A stretch of 64,000 bases of DNA from VAXT01 sp963850415 (GCA_963850415.1 CAWKLE010000003.1:620001-684000); one strand, 5' to 3'. Numbered from the stretch's first letter, positions 32,831 through 41,955 are shown. Program-made: numbers and translations. Notes: a model not told the origin generated them from the sequence alone.

Positions 32831-33325
32831 AGAGCGCTCCTTGTACGCGGGGACGGGCGTGTCGTAGAGGCTGCGGTCCGCGACCGGCACGCGCTTGATC
32901 GGCTCCGCGAGGAGCATGTCCTTCGTGTAGATCAGGTCGTCGCGCGAGTACTCGGAGATCTCGTACTCCTGCTCGAGGGTGATCGCGTCGAAGGGGCAGG
33001 CGAGCTCGCAGTAGCCGCAGAAGATGCAGCGCGAGAGGTTGATCTCGTAGATGCGCGCGTAGCGCTCGCCGGCGGAGACGCGGGTGTCGTCGGTGTTCTC
33101 GGCGGCGACGACGCGGATGCAGTCGGCCGGGCACGCGGCCGCGCAGAGCGAGCAGCCGACGCACTTCTCGAGCCCGTTCTGGTGCCGCCAGAGCCGGTGG
33201 CGCCCGCGGAAGCGCGGGTAGAGCGGGCGCTTGTACTCGGGGTACTGCTGCGTGATCGGCTTCTTGAAGATCTGCCTCAGCGTCACGCCGAAGCCGCGCA
33301 GGGAGTCGACGGGCTGCGGGCTCAC
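32828..33325 (-). CDS. nuoI: NADH-quinone oxidoreductase subunit I
   Basis: 165 residues from GTG 33325 in a GTGA overlap with nuoH. Two [4Fe-4S] ferredoxin motifs are intact: CVGCSLCAAACP and CIFCGYCELACP. It carries clusters N6a and N6b in the peripheral arm. Its stop codon lies in the long inverted repeat. Confidence 0.95.
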   Translation of the reverse strand: MSPQPVDSLRGFGVTLRQIFKKPITQQYPEYKRPLYPRFRGRHRLWRHQNGLEKCVGCSLCAAACPADCIRVVAAENTDDTRVSAGERYARIYEINLSRCIFCGYCELACPFDAITLEQEYEISEYSRDDLIYTKDMLLAEPIKRVPVADRSLYDTPVPAYKERS

Positions 33326-34312
33326 GAGAACGCCACCACCAGGGCGGCCGTGACGAGCGCGTTCAGCGTTGCCACGGGTAGCAGTACCTTCCAGCCGAAC
33401 GCCATCAGCTGGTCGTAGCGGAGGCGCGGCAGCGTTGCGCGCAGCCAGATGAACAGGAAGATCAGGATCAGCACCTTGAGCAGGAACCACACCGGCCCCA
33501 GGGGCGCCCACGGGCCCAGCCAGCCTCCGAGGAAGAGCGTCACGCAGAGGCCGGAGAGGACGATCATGTTCACGTACTCGGCCATCGAGAAGAGGCCGAA
33601 GCGCATCCCGCTGTACTCGGTGTGGTAGCCGGCGACGAGCTCGGTGTCGGCCTCGGGCAGGTCGAACGGCGGGCGGTTCGTCTCGGCCGTGCCTGCGGCG
33701 AGGAAGACGAGGAGCCCGACGAACTGCGGGACCGCGTACCAGATCGTGTCCTGCTGCTTGTCGACGATCCCCGTCAGCGACAGCGTGCCGGACATGAGCA
33801 CGACCCCGAGCACGGACAGCGCGAGCGCGACCTCGTACGAGACCATCTGCGCGCACGTCCGCATCGAGCCGAGCAGGGCGTACTTCGAGTCGGACGCCCA
33901 GCCGCCGACGATGAACCCGTACACGCCGAGCGCGCCGAGGGCGAAGATCAGGATCAGCGAGATCGGGACGTCGGCGATCTCACCGGAGATGTCGTACCCG
34001 GCGACGTGCCAGCCCTCGCCCCAGGGGATGACGGCGAAGGCGGCGAGCGCGGTGAACGCGGAGACGATCGGCGCCGTGATGTACAGGAAGTCGACCGCGG
34101 TCGCCGGGTAGAAGCTCTCCTTGCGGATCAGCTTCACGAGGTCGGCGATCGGCTGCAGGAGGCCGAACGGCCCGGCGCGGTTGGGCCCGTAGCGGAGCTG
34201 CATGCGCCCGAGGAGCTTGCGCTCGACCCAGGTCATGTACGCGAACATGCCCGAGCAGCACGTTGATGATCACGACCGCCTTGATCAGGTCGATCCACCA
34301 GGGCTCGTTCAC
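33322..34312 (-). pseudogene. nuoH: NADH-quinone oxidoreductase subunit H, +1 frameshift near the N-terminus
   Basis: The gene starts at GTG 34312 (GTGA overlap with nuoG; MNEPWWIDLIKAVVIINVLL). It then shifts frame at the CCC run 34250-34252. Removing one base joins it to MFAYMTWVERKLLGRMQLRYGPNRAGP. The rest is a normal NuoH, including GTAETNRPPFDLPEADTELVAGYHTEYSG. NuoH forms the quinone-site heel of complex I and should be essential to the complex, so a sequencing error is much more likely than real loss. Confidence 0.85.
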
Positions 34313-36492
34313 GTGGACACCTCGACGTGCGTCCCGAGCTCCTGTGCGTGCTCGGTGGCGACGCGGGCGACTCCGGCGAGAAGCTTCCTGTTCACGCGCG
34401 CGCGAAGCTCGACCGAGGTGCCGTTCGACCGCACCTGCACTGGCGAGCCCGACTCGATGCCCAGCTTGCGCGCGTCGTCGGGGGAGAGCTCGATCTCCGC
34501 GCCGGGGCGCTGGAACTGGAGCTCCGGGATCCGCTCGATCGCCGGGCCTGAGAAGAGCGGGCGGTAGCTGACGAGCCGCAGGCCCTTTCCGCGCTCGCTC
34601 TTCGGCGCCTTGGGCGGCGCGGGGACTTCGAGGGCTGCTGCGCGCTCCGGAAGCTCGGCCAGCTCGCCGATGGCGGGATAGTCGATTCCTCCGTAGCAGC
34701 GCTCGGACACCTCCGCGAAGATCTGCGGCGCGTGCGGCGAGAGCTCGACGTCGAAGCGCTCGGCCAGCTTCGCGATCCAGGCCAGCTCGTCCGGGCACGG
34801 CGGGATGACCGCGCGGCGCAGGCGCTGGAGGCGGCCCTCGAGGTTCACGTACGTCCCGTCGCGCTCGAGGTAGCTCGTGCCCGGCAGCACCAGGTCGGCC
34901 CAGCCGGAGACCGGAGTGCGGAACATCGAGATCGCGAGCACCCGCTCGGCCCGCTCGGCGAGCGCGCGGACGTCCGGGTTCGCGGCGGCCTCGTCCCCGG
35001 ACACGATCAGGAGCTCGATCGGCTCCGGATCCGCGTCCTCGCCGTCGGCAGCCGCTGCCCAGCCGTCCGCGACCCCCCGGGCGTTCACCGTCTCGGGGAG
35101 GTGGAACGCGCCGCTCGACGGCTTCTCGGCGAGGCCGAGCTCGGCGGCCAGGCCGGCGATCGTCGCGCCGCCGTTTCCGCCCGGGCCGGACCAGATCAGG
35201 ACCGTGCGCTCAGCGGTGCGGATGCGCTCGCCGAGCTCGTCACGGACTCTGGCGACGCCTCCCCCCGGTTCGCCGATCTCGCTCTCGACGACCTCGGCGC
35301 CTGCGCGTCGCCCGGCCTTGATCCAGAGATCGACCACCGGAGCCCGCTCGACGACTGGATCGTCGCCGAGGATCACGATCAGCTCGGCGTCGCGGATCGC
35401 GGACAGCGGGAGCCGGAACGCGTCGAGCGCGGGGCTGACGTCCTCCGGCATGACCGCGCAGTGGGCGCCGAGGCCCTTGCGAAGGAGCTTCCCCAGCGCA
35501 TAGGCCTGCTCGGTCGTCTCGGAGCCGGAGAGCGCCGTGACGATGTTCGCCCCGCCCGCGCGGAGCAGCTCCTCCGCCTCGTCGAGCGCGGCGTCCCACG
35601 AGAGCGTCTCGTAGCGCCGGACCCCGACCTTGCGGCTCGGGTCGGCGACGCGGTCGCCGGCTCGCAGGTGCGTGAAGCCGAAGCGGCCCTTGTCGCAGAG
35701 CCAGCCCTCGTCGATCTCCGGGTGGTTGCGCGAGCCGATCCGCTTCACCTTCCCCTCACGCGTCGTCGCCTCGACGTTGCAGCCGACCGGGCACAGCCCG
35801 CAGACGGTGGGGACGTCCTGGATCTCCCACGGCCGTGCCTCGAACCGGTATTGGGTCGACGTGAGCGCTCCCACCGGGCAGAGCTCGATCACGTTCCCCG
35901 AGAACGGCGCCCGGTACGGCTGGTCCTCGAAGGTGGCGATGATCGACTGCGACCCGCGTTCGCGGGCGACCAGCTGGTCGTCCTCGGAGACGTCCGAGGA
36001 GAAGCGCGTGCAGCGGTAGCAGAGGATGCAGCGCTCGCGGTCGAGGGCGATCGTGGGCGAGATCGGGATCGGCTTCTCGAACGTGCGCTTGGGGAACGTG
36101 TTCCGCGTGACCGGCGGGCCCCAGCGGAACGTGAGGTCCTGGAGCGGGCACTCGCCGCCCTTGTCGCAGACGGGGCAGTCGAGCGGGTGGTTGACGAGGA
36201 TGAACTCGAGGGTCGAGCTCTGCCCGTCGGCGGCAAGCTTCGAGGTCTGGGCGGTCCTGACGACCATGCCGTCGGTCGCGGTCAGCGTGCAGCCGGCCTG
36301 GAGCTTGGGCATGCCCTCGACCTCGACGAGGCACATCCGGCAGGCGCCGACGGGCGCTCCGAGCCGCGGCTCGTAGCAGAAGACGGGGATCTCGATCCCG
36401 GCTGCCAACGCCGTCTCGACGAGCCCAGTGCCCTTGGCGACCTGAACGTCGCGCCCGTCGATCGAGAGAGTGACCATTTCAGCCATGCCCAT
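34309..36492 (-). CDS. nuoG: NADH-quinone oxidoreductase subunit G
   Basis: 727 residues. The N-terminal [2Fe-2S] domain (CYEPRLGAPVGACRMC, then QAGC) is followed by the His/Cys cluster motif (HPLDCPVCDKGGECPLQ), the N4-type cluster (CILCYRC) and a molybdopterin-oxidoreductase-like region beginning CGLCPVGCNVEATTREGKV. A C-terminal molydop-binding domain follows (GAEIELSPDDARKLGIESG). Starts at 36492, 36486 and 36477 are all possible. The upstream gap to nuoF holds a palindromic repeat. Confidence 0.94.
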   Translation of the reverse strand: MGMAEMVTLSIDGRDVQVAKGTGLVETALAAGIEIPVFCYEPRLGAPVGACRMCLVEVEGMPKLQAGCTLTATDGMVVRTAQTSKLAADGQSSTLEFILVNHPLDCPVCDKGGECPLQDLTFRWGPPVTRNTFPKRTFEKPIPISPTIALDRERCILCYRCTRFSSDVSEDDQLVARERGSQSIIATFEDQPYRAPFSGNVIELCPVGALTSTQYRFEARPWEIQDVPTVCGLCPVGCNVEATTREGKVKRIGSRNHPEIDEGWLCDKGRFGFTHLRAGDRVADPSRKVGVRRYETLSWDAALDEAEELLRAGGANIVTALSGSETTEQAYALGKLLRKGLGAHCAVMPEDVSPALDAFRLPLSAIRDAELIVILGDDPVVERAPVVDLWIKAGRRAGAEVVESEIGEPGGGVARVRDELGERIRTAERTVLIWSGPGGNGGATIAGLAAELGLAEKPSSGAFHLPETVNARGVADGWAAAADGEDADPEPIELLIVSGDEAAANPDVRALAERAERVLAISMFRTPVSGWADLVLPGTSYLERDGTYVNLEGRLQRLRRAVIPPCPDELAWIAKLAERFDVELSPHAPQIFAEVSERCYGGIDYPAIGELAELPERAAALEVPAPPKAPKSERGKGLRLVSYRPLFSGPAIERIPELQFQRPGAEIELSPDDARKLGIESGSPVQVRSNGTSVELRARVNRKLLAGVARVATEHAQELGTHVEVST

Positions 36493-36504
36493 CTACAACC
36501 CGTC

Positions 36505-36552
36505 CCCGGACCTGGTCCCGGGACATGTCCTTGCACCAGGTCCCAGGACATG
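36505..36552. repeat. Interspersed palindromic repeat between nuoF and nuoG
   Basis: GGACCTGG (36508-36515) and CCAGGTCC (36536-36543) are inverted; GGACATGTCC (36521-36530) and GTCCCGGGAC are inner palindromes. Bases 36508-36527 match the rarA copy at 5284-5303 with one mismatch. It fills most of the only large gap between nuoF and nuoG. It may fold into an mRNA hairpin or be a mobile repeat. Confidence 0.6.
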
Positions 36553-36554
36553 GC

Positions 36555-37880
36555 TCATGCGGGCACCTCGGCGATCGGCAGGTGGCGGTGCAGGTCGATC
36601 GGGGCCACGACTCCTTCGACCGACGAGTTGCCGCCGGACGGGCACCCGCCCTCGTCGATGTGCGCCTCGAACTCGGCGCGGTACTTGTCGATGTAGCTCC
36701 GCACCGGCCAGACGGCGAAGTCGCCCAGCGCGCACAGCGACCGGCCCTCGACGCGATCGCACACGTTGCGCAGGAGATCGAGATCTGAATGCTCGGCGCG
36801 ACCCGACTCGATCTTCTCGAGCAGGGCGACCATCCAGCGCGTCCCCTCGCGGCACGGCGTGCACTTTCCGCACGACTCGTGCATGTAGAACTTCTCGGCG
36901 CGCAGGGCGAGCTGGACCATGCAGGCCCGATCGTCCACGACGATGATCGCCGCCGAGCCGAGGAACGATCCGGCGGCCTGGATCGAGTCGAAGTCGGCGG
37001 GGGTGTCGATCTGGTCGGGCGTGAATACGGGCACCGACGAGCCGCCGGGGATGATCGCCTTCAGCTGGCGGCCGTTCGGGATCCCGCCGCCGACGTCGTA
37101 GATCAGCTCGCGCAGCGTCGTCCCCAGCGGAAGCTCGTAGTTCCCGGGCCGCTCGACGTTGCCGGACAGCGAGTAGACGACCGTGCCGGGCGACGACTCG
37201 GGCCCGATCTTCTTGTACTCGGCGACTCCGAGGTCGAGGATGATCGGCACGTTCGCGAGCGTCTGGACGTTGTTGATCAGCGTCGGCGACCCGTACAGGC
37301 CGGCGATCGGCGGGAACGGCGGCCGGGGCCTCGGTTGCCCGCGCTTGCCCTCCAGCGAGTCGAGCAGCGCCGTCTCCTCGCCGCAGATGTACGCGCCCGC
37401 GCCGCGATGGATGACGAGCGTCACGTCGCCGAGCACGCCCGCGTCACGCGCCTCGTCCGCGGCCGCCTTCAAGACCTCGTACTCGGCCAGGTACTCGCCG
37501 CGGATGTAGATGAAAACGAGTCTCGACCCGATCGCGTGCGCGGCGATCAGGCAGCCCTCGATGAACCGGTGCGGAACCCGGCTCATGATCTCGCGATCCT
37601 TGAACGAGCCCGGCTCGGACTCGTCCGCGTTGGCGACAACGTACGTCGGCTTGCCCGCGGCCTCGGGCGGCTGGACGAGGCTCAGCTTGCGGCCCATCGG
37701 AAAGCCGGCGCCGCCCCGCCCGCGAAGGCTCGCGCTCGAGATCTCCTCGATCACGGCCTCGCGGCTCATGCCCCGCGCCTTCTCGAGCATCGCGTAACCG
37801 CCGATCGCACGGTACTCGGCGAGCTTCGTCAGGTCGCGCTCGTCGGCTCCGGCGAGAACCATCTGCAGCTCGTCAGCCAT
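36555..37880 (-). CDS. nuoF: NADH-quinone oxidoreductase subunit F
   Basis: 441 residues from ATG 37880, overlapping the nuoE stop by 8 bases. It binds NADH and FMN: GRGGAGFPMGRK, NADESEPGSFKDR and GAGAYICGEETAL. The N3 [4Fe-4S] cluster motif is ESCGKCTPCREGT, with a distant Cys in RSLCALGDFA. It is the electron entry point of complex I. Confidence 0.96.
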   Translation of the reverse strand: MADELQMVLAGADERDLTKLAEYRAIGGYAMLEKARGMSREAVIEEISSASLRGRGGAGFPMGRKLSLVQPPEAAGKPTYVVANADESEPGSFKDREIMSRVPHRFIEGCLIAAHAIGSRLVFIYIRGEYLAEYEVLKAAADEARDAGVLGDVTLVIHRGAGAYICGEETALLDSLEGKRGQPRPRPPFPPIAGLYGSPTLINNVQTLANVPIILDLGVAEYKKIGPESSPGTVVYSLSGNVERPGNYELPLGTTLRELIYDVGGGIPNGRQLKAIIPGGSSVPVFTPDQIDTPADFDSIQAAGSFLGSAAIIVVDDRACMVQLALRAEKFYMHESCGKCTPCREGTRWMVALLEKIESGRAEHSDLDLLRNVCDRVEGRSLCALGDFAVWPVRSYIDKYRAEFEAHIDEGGCPSGGNSSVEGVVAPIDLHRHLPIAEVPA

Positions 37881-38340
37881 TGCGAAGCTCCTCGACGATC
37901 GCGTGCACGTCCTCCGGGCGCGTGGGCTCCCGGTAACGGTGGTCGAGGACGACGACCGGCGCGTAGCCGCAGCCACCTGCGCACTCGATCGTCCTCAGCG
38001 TGACCTTGCCGTCGTCGCTCGTCTCGCCCGGCCGGATCCCGAGCTCCTCCGAGAATGCGTCGACGACCTGCTGCGCCCCGACGAGCGCGCACGAGACGTT
38101 CGTGCAGACCTCGACGACGTGCTCGCCTGTCGGAGACAGGTTGTACATGTCGTAGAACGACGCGACCGACTGCACGTGCGCAGGCGTCAGATCGAGCGCC
38201 TCGGCCACCTCGACGAGCGCCTCCGGCGGGAGCCAGCCGCCGTACTCGTGCTGCGCGAGCCGCAGCCCGCTCATCACAGCCGACTTCTTGTCCGGGTACG
38301 GCTCGGCGGCCGCGCGGATCTCGTCCTGCAAAGCGCTCAC
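37873..38340 (-). CDS. nuoE: NADH-quinone oxidoreductase subunit E
   Basis: 155 residues from GTG 38340 in a GTGA overlap with nuoD. A thioredoxin-like [2Fe-2S] domain: VCTNVSCALVGAQ gives two cysteines and TIECAGGCGYAPV the other two (cluster N1a). The helical N-terminus LPPEALVEVAEALDL is typical. Confidence 0.95.
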   Translation of the reverse strand: MSALQDEIRAAAEPYPDKKSAVMSGLRLAQHEYGGWLPPEALVEVAEALDLTPAHVQSVASFYDMYNLSPTGEHVVEVCTNVSCALVGAQQVVDAFSEELGIRPGETSDDGKVTLRTIECAGGCGYAPVVVLDHRYREPTRPEDVHAIVEELRNG

Positions 38341-39596
38341 CGGTCGACCTCCCCCATCACGCTGTCGAGGGAGCCGACGATCGCGATCATGTCCGCCACG
38401 AGCGAGTCCCGCATGCAGGTCGCCGTCGCCTCCAGCGCGACAAACGAGGGGGCGCGAAACTTCACGCGCCACGGCTTCGGCCCGCCGTCCGAGACCACGT
38501 AGCACCCCAGCTCGCCGCGCGGGGACTCGACGGTCACGTAGACCTCGCCCTCGGGCACGCGGTAGCCCTCGGTGACGATCTTGAAGTGGTGGATCAGCGA
38601 CTCCATCGAGGTGTGCAGCTCGTGCCGCGGCGGGAGCACGACCTTGCGGTCGTCCGCGATCCACGGCCCCTCGGGCATCCCGTCGAGGCACTGCTCGATG
38701 ATCCGGACCGACTCGCGCATCTCGTCCATGCGCACGAGGTAGCGGTCGTAGACGTCGCCGTTCGGATAGACCGGCACGTCGAAGTCGAGCGCGGGATAGG
38801 CGAGGTAGGGCTTGTTCCGACGCAGATCCCAGTCGACGCCCGACGCGCGCAGCACCGGGCCCGACTGCCCGAGCGCGATCGCGTCCTCGGCGGAGAGCAG
38901 CCCGATTCCGCGGGTCCGCTCGAGCCAGATCTCGTTGCGCGAGAGGATCGCTTCGTACTCGTCGAGCGCCTTCGGCATCCACTCCACGAACTTGCGGCAT
39001 TCGGCCTCGAAGCCGGGCGGCACGTCCTCGGCCAGCCCGCCGGCCTGGAAGTAGCGCGTGTGCATGCGCATCCCCGTCACGAGCTCGGACAGGTCGAGCA
39101 CCAGGTCGCGCTCGCGGAAGCAGTACCAGAACATCGAGATCGCCCCCAGCTCGAGCGCGCTCGTCCCGAGGAAGACGAGATGCGAGTGGATTCGGTTCAG
39201 CTCGCAGAGGAGCGTTCGCATCCAGGTCGCCTTCGGCGGGACCTCGAGCCCGAGCAGCTTCTCGATCGCGAGCACGAAGACGAGCTCGTTGTTCTGGAAG
39301 GAGACGTAGTCGATCCGCTCCGGGTACGTGATCGCCTTCCACCACGTCTTCTGCTCCATGTTCTTCTCGAAGCCGGTGTGCAGGTAGCCGATCACCGCGC
39401 GCAGGCCGACGACCCGCTCGCCGGAGAGGTCGACGACGAGTCGCAGCACGCCGTGCGTCGACGGATGGTTCGGCCCGAAGTTGACCTGGAGGACGTCTTC
39501 CGGGTCAGCGAGGTCGAGCGGAACCTGGAGCGTGGTCGGGATCGGAGCCGGGATGCGCGTCCCGCTGTAGATCTTCCGGGGCTCGGTGACCGCCAT
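38337..39596 (-). CDS. nuoD: NADH-quinone oxidoreductase subunit D
   Basis: 419 residues from ATG 39596, one base overlapping the nuoC stop (TGATG). Hallmarks of the 49-kDa subunit: NFGPNHPSTHGVLRLVVDLSGE (quinone-site His), RIDYVSFQNNELVFVLAIEKLLG, CELNRIHSHLVFLG and, at the end, the ESPRGELGCYVVSDGG segment. The C-terminus ends SLDSVMGEVDR as usual. Confidence 0.96.
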   Translation of the reverse strand: MAVTEPRKIYSGTRIPAPIPTTLQVPLDLADPEDVLQVNFGPNHPSTHGVLRLVVDLSGERVVGLRAVIGYLHTGFEKNMEQKTWWKAITYPERIDYVSFQNNELVFVLAIEKLLGLEVPPKATWMRTLLCELNRIHSHLVFLGTSALELGAISMFWYCFRERDLVLDLSELVTGMRMHTRYFQAGGLAEDVPPGFEAECRKFVEWMPKALDEYEAILSRNEIWLERTRGIGLLSAEDAIALGQSGPVLRASGVDWDLRRNKPYLAYPALDFDVPVYPNGDVYDRYLVRMDEMRESVRIIEQCLDGMPEGPWIADDRKVVLPPRHELHTSMESLIHHFKIVTEGYRVPEGEVYVTVESPRGELGCYVVSDGGPKPWRVKFRAPSFVALEATATCMRDSLVADMIAIVGSLDSVMGEVDR

Positions 39597-40141
39597 CACT
39601 CGTCACCCGAGAACCGGACCGGCTCGCCGCCGATCGGATAGTCCTTGCGGAGCGGATGCCCCTCCCAGTCGTCCTCCATCAGGATCCGGCTCAGGTTGGG
39701 GTGGCCGTCGAAGCGGATGCCCATCAGGTCGTAGGCCTCGCGCTCGTGCCAGTCCGCGGTCGGCCAGACCTCGACCACGCTCGGCACGCTCTGACCGTCC
39801 TCGAGCCAGACCTGGACGCGGACGACGTTTGCACTCGGGATCGCCAGCAGGTGGTAGTTGACCGCGAAGCGGGTGGGCTTCGGGTCCGGCCGGCGCGCGA
39901 AGCCCTGTGAGCTCTCCGAGCCCAGGTCGCGCCCGGCCGCGGTCCCGTAGTAGCCGGCGACGTGGCGCTCGCCCCAGCCGAGGTAGTCGACGGCCGTGAT
40001 GTCGGAGAGGAAGTTGAAGCCGTCCTCGTCGCGGAGGTGCGTGCAGGCCTCGACGATGCGGGACGGATCGACGACGAGCGTCGTCTCGCCGTACGCCTCC
40101 GTGCGCTCGACCAGCCCGGGGACTCCCTCGTACGGGCTCAG
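39596..40141 (-). CDS. nuoC: NADH-quinone oxidoreductase subunit C
   Basis: 181 residues. It contains the 30-kDa signature SVVEVWPTADWHEREAYDLMGIRFDGHP and ends KDYPIGGEPVRFSGDE. No ATG, GTG or TTG lies near the expected N-terminus. A CTG at 40141, in a CTGA overlap with the nuoB stop, gives a sensible start (LSPYEGVPGLVERTEAYGE). The nearest standard start in frame is inside nuoB about 210 bases upstream. CTG initiation by termination-reinitiation is therefore likely, unless the base is a sequencing error. Confidence 0.92.
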   Translation of the reverse strand: MSPYEGVPGLVERTEAYGETTLVVDPSRIVEACTHLRDEDGFNFLSDITAVDYLGWGERHVAGYYGTAAGRDLGSESSQGFARRPDPKPTRFAVNYHLLAIPSANVVRVQVWLEDGQSVPSVVEVWPTADWHEREAYDLMGIRFDGHPNLSRILMEDDWEGHPLRKDYPIGGEPVRFSGDE

Positions 40142-40722
40142 CTTGCGACCCCGCGGATCTCGTACGCGGGAGGCACGCCTGCCTTGATCTTCTCCTGGAG
40201 CCGGACGATGCCCTCGATGAGCGCCTCCGGGCGAGGCGGGCAGCCCGGCACGTGGATGTCCACGGCGACGATCTTGTCGACGCCCTGCAGGATCGCGTAG
40301 TTGTTGAACATCCCTCCGGAGCTCGCGCAGGCGCCCATCGCGATCACCCACTTCGGCTCGAGCATCTGGTCGTAGATCTGGCGAAGCGGCGCGGCCATCT
40401 TGTGCGCGACGCGGCCGGAGACGATCAACAGGTCCGCCTGCCGCGGCGAGGAGCGGAAGACCTCGGCGCCGAAGCGCGCGATGTCGTACCGCGACGAGAC
40501 GATCGACATCATCTCGATCGCGCAGCAGGCGAGGCCGAACGTGTCCGGCCAGATCGAGTTGCCCTGCGCCCAGAGCACCGCCTTCTCGACGGTGGTCAGC
40601 CCGAGCTTGGACTCGAGCTCGCCCAGCTCCTCTTCGAACACGCCCGGGCCCTTCCCCGACATCAGCACGCGCTCCGAGTTGAGGCCGTAGTCGGCGAGCC
40701 GCTGCTTCTTCCTCACCGCCAC
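40138..40722 (-). CDS. nuoB: NADH-quinone oxidoreductase subunit B
   Basis: 194 residues from GTG 40722, overlapping nuoA by 10 bases. The N2 cluster ligands are visible: LACCAIEMM (tandem cysteines), MGACASSGGMF and HVPGCPPRPEAL. N2 is the last cluster before quinone. Confidence 0.96.
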   Translation of the reverse strand: MAVRKKQRLADYGLNSERVLMSGKGPGVFEEELGELESKLGLTTVEKAVLWAQGNSIWPDTFGLACCAIEMMSIVSSRYDIARFGAEVFRSSPRQADLLIVSGRVAHKMAAPLRQIYDQMLEPKWVIAMGACASSGGMFNNYAILQGVDKIVAVDIHVPGCPPRPEALIEGIVRLQEKIKAGVPPAYEIRGVAS

Positions 40723-41075
40723 TTGAGGGCTCCCTTCCGCCAGATGTAGACGTATGCGAGCGCGAGGATCGCGATGAAGAACCCGAGCTCGGCGAAGCCG
40801 AACCAGCCGAGCTTCTTGAGCACGACGCCGAGCGGGTAGAGGTAGACGATCTCGATGTCGAAGACGATGAAGAGCATCGCCGTCAGGTAGAAGCTGATCG
40901 TGAAGCGGTTCTGGTGCGGCGGGCCCTTGGAGACGCCGGACTCGAACGGCAGCGTCCGCGTGCGCGTCCTGCGCGCCGGGCGCGTCGCGAAGATGAACGA
41001 CATCAGGATCATGGACGCCGGAATCACGAACGCGAGCACCCCGTACATGAGGAACGGGAGCCAGCTATCGAGCAT
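40713..41075 (-). CDS. nuoA: NADH-quinone oxidoreductase subunit A
   Basis: 120 residues from ATG 41075, with three membrane helices. It contains the loop typical of NuoA (LPFESGVSKGPPHQNRFTISFYLTAMLFIVFDIEIVYLYP). It is the first gene of the operon. A longer in-frame start 15 codons upstream would add a non-family leader and is rejected. Confidence 0.95.
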   Translation of the reverse strand: MLDSWLPFLMYGVLAFVIPASMILMSFIFATRPARRTRTRTLPFESGVSKGPPHQNRFTISFYLTAMLFIVFDIEIVYLYPLGVVLKKLGWFGFAELGFFIAILALAYVYIWRKGALKWR

Positions 41076-41143
41076 CTGCGCACCGACCGTTCCGGGCCAA
41101 TTCGGCGAGTAACGTACCACGGCACGATCGGCCGCGGATTCCG

Positions 41144-41172
41144 CTTAACGATGCGGGTATCGGCTGTTACAA
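41144..41172 (-). promoter_or_regulatory. Candidate promoter of the nuo operon
   Basis: On the reverse strand TTGTAA (forward 41167-41172) and GTTAAG (forward 41144-41149) are 17 bases apart, placing the transcript start roughly 60 bases before the nuoA ATG. The CTGTTAC half-site next to the -35 box resembles half of the palindromes at 9986 and 32112. Confidence 0.4.
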
Positions 41173-41228
41173 ACTCTCCGGCTTTCAGGCGCGTTGAGAC
41201 GGCTCGGCACGTTGCTACGATGAGACCG

Positions 41229-41633
41229 ATGGCAACGATCGAACAGGAAGCGCTGGTCAGCCTCACCGCGGATGCCGCGACGAAGATCCGCGACCTGATG
41301 GCGGAGGAGCCGGCCGGCGAGGCGGAGGTGCTGCGCATCGCGGTTCAGGGTGGGGGTTGCTCCGGCTTCGAGTACGCGCTCGGCTTCGACACGGGCGCCC
41401 AGGAGGGCGACCACGAGATCGACGCGCTCGGCGTTCCGGTTGTCGTCGACCCGTTCAGCGCGCCGTACCTGCAGGGCACGCAGATCGACTTCGTCGAGGG
41501 CCTCCAGGGCGGGTTCGCGATCAACAACCCGAACGTGAAGTCGGCCTGCGGCTGCGGCCACTCCTTCCAGGTGGAAGAAGGCGCCGAGGGCGAGATGCCC
41601 GCCGGCGGCCCGCCGTGCGGCTCGGGCTGTTAG
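41229..41633 (+). CDS. erpA: HesB/IscA/ErpA-type Fe-S cluster carrier
   Basis: 134 residues from ATG 41229. The three cluster cysteines are C in GGGCSGFEY and two in SACGCGHSF. It delivers Fe-S clusters to apo-proteins; neighbouring complex I is a natural client. The C-terminal tail is extended and ends in PPCGSGC, adding two cysteines. It diverges from nuoA. An ATG nine bases upstream is an alternative start. Confidence 0.88.
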   Translation: MATIEQEALVSLTADAATKIRDLMAEEPAGEAEVLRIAVQGGGCSGFEYALGFDTGAQEGDHEIDALGVPVVVDPFSAPYLQGTQIDFVEGLQGGFAINNPNVKSACGCGHSFQVEEGAEGEMPAGGPPCGSGC

Positions 41634-41638
41634 TCGGA

Positions 41639-41678
41639 CGAAGTCCGGCCTCCGCTGCGCGGAGGCCATGACGACTTC
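41639..41678 (+). terminator. Long hairpin terminator after erpA
   Basis: GGCCTCCGC (41647-41655) pairs with GCGGAGGCC (41659-41667) around a 3-base loop. Outer CGAAGTC and GACTTCG extend the stem with a small bulge. It lies just after the erpA stop; no T tract is present. Confidence 0.55.
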
Positions 41679-41745
41679 GCCCGAGCTTCTCTTGGCCCTT
41701 TTCGGAGTGAGCGACGCCGGGCAAAGCCCGCCGTCGCGGCGTGGG

Positions 41746-41955
41746 CTAGAACGCCGCTCCGCTCTCTAATTGCTCAGCTCGCGCTACGCCTTCAGGCGTG
41801 AAGCGCCACGTGTAGTCATCTGCTTCGGCATAGCCCGCGGCGACGAGGATCGGGATGAGCGGCTCGAACTCATCGATGACCCCATCTGTGTGATCTTCGA
41901 TGCGGAGTTTCCAAGCACGCATGAGAGCCGCATCGGGCTCTTCCTCAGTGGCCAT
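41746..41955 (-). CDS. Small acidic protein of unknown function
   Basis: 69 residues from ATG 41955, divergent from the ferredoxin reductase. The sequence (RAWKLRIEDHTDGVIDEFEPLIPILVAAGYAEADDYTWRFTPEGVARAEQLE) looks like a small winged-helix fold without a clear DNA-binding surface. I do not recognise it. Its AT content is higher than that of its neighbours. Confidence 0.6.
   Translation of the reverse strand: MATEEEPDAALMRAWKLRIEDHTDGVIDEFEPLIPILVAAGYAEADDYTWRFTPEGVARAEQLESGAAF

Noticed and set aside
34250..34252. Programmed ribosomal frameshift in nuoH
   Set aside because: No slippery heptamer or downstream structure is apparent, and the same kind of extra G/C base occurs in unrelated genes, so sequencing error is more likely.
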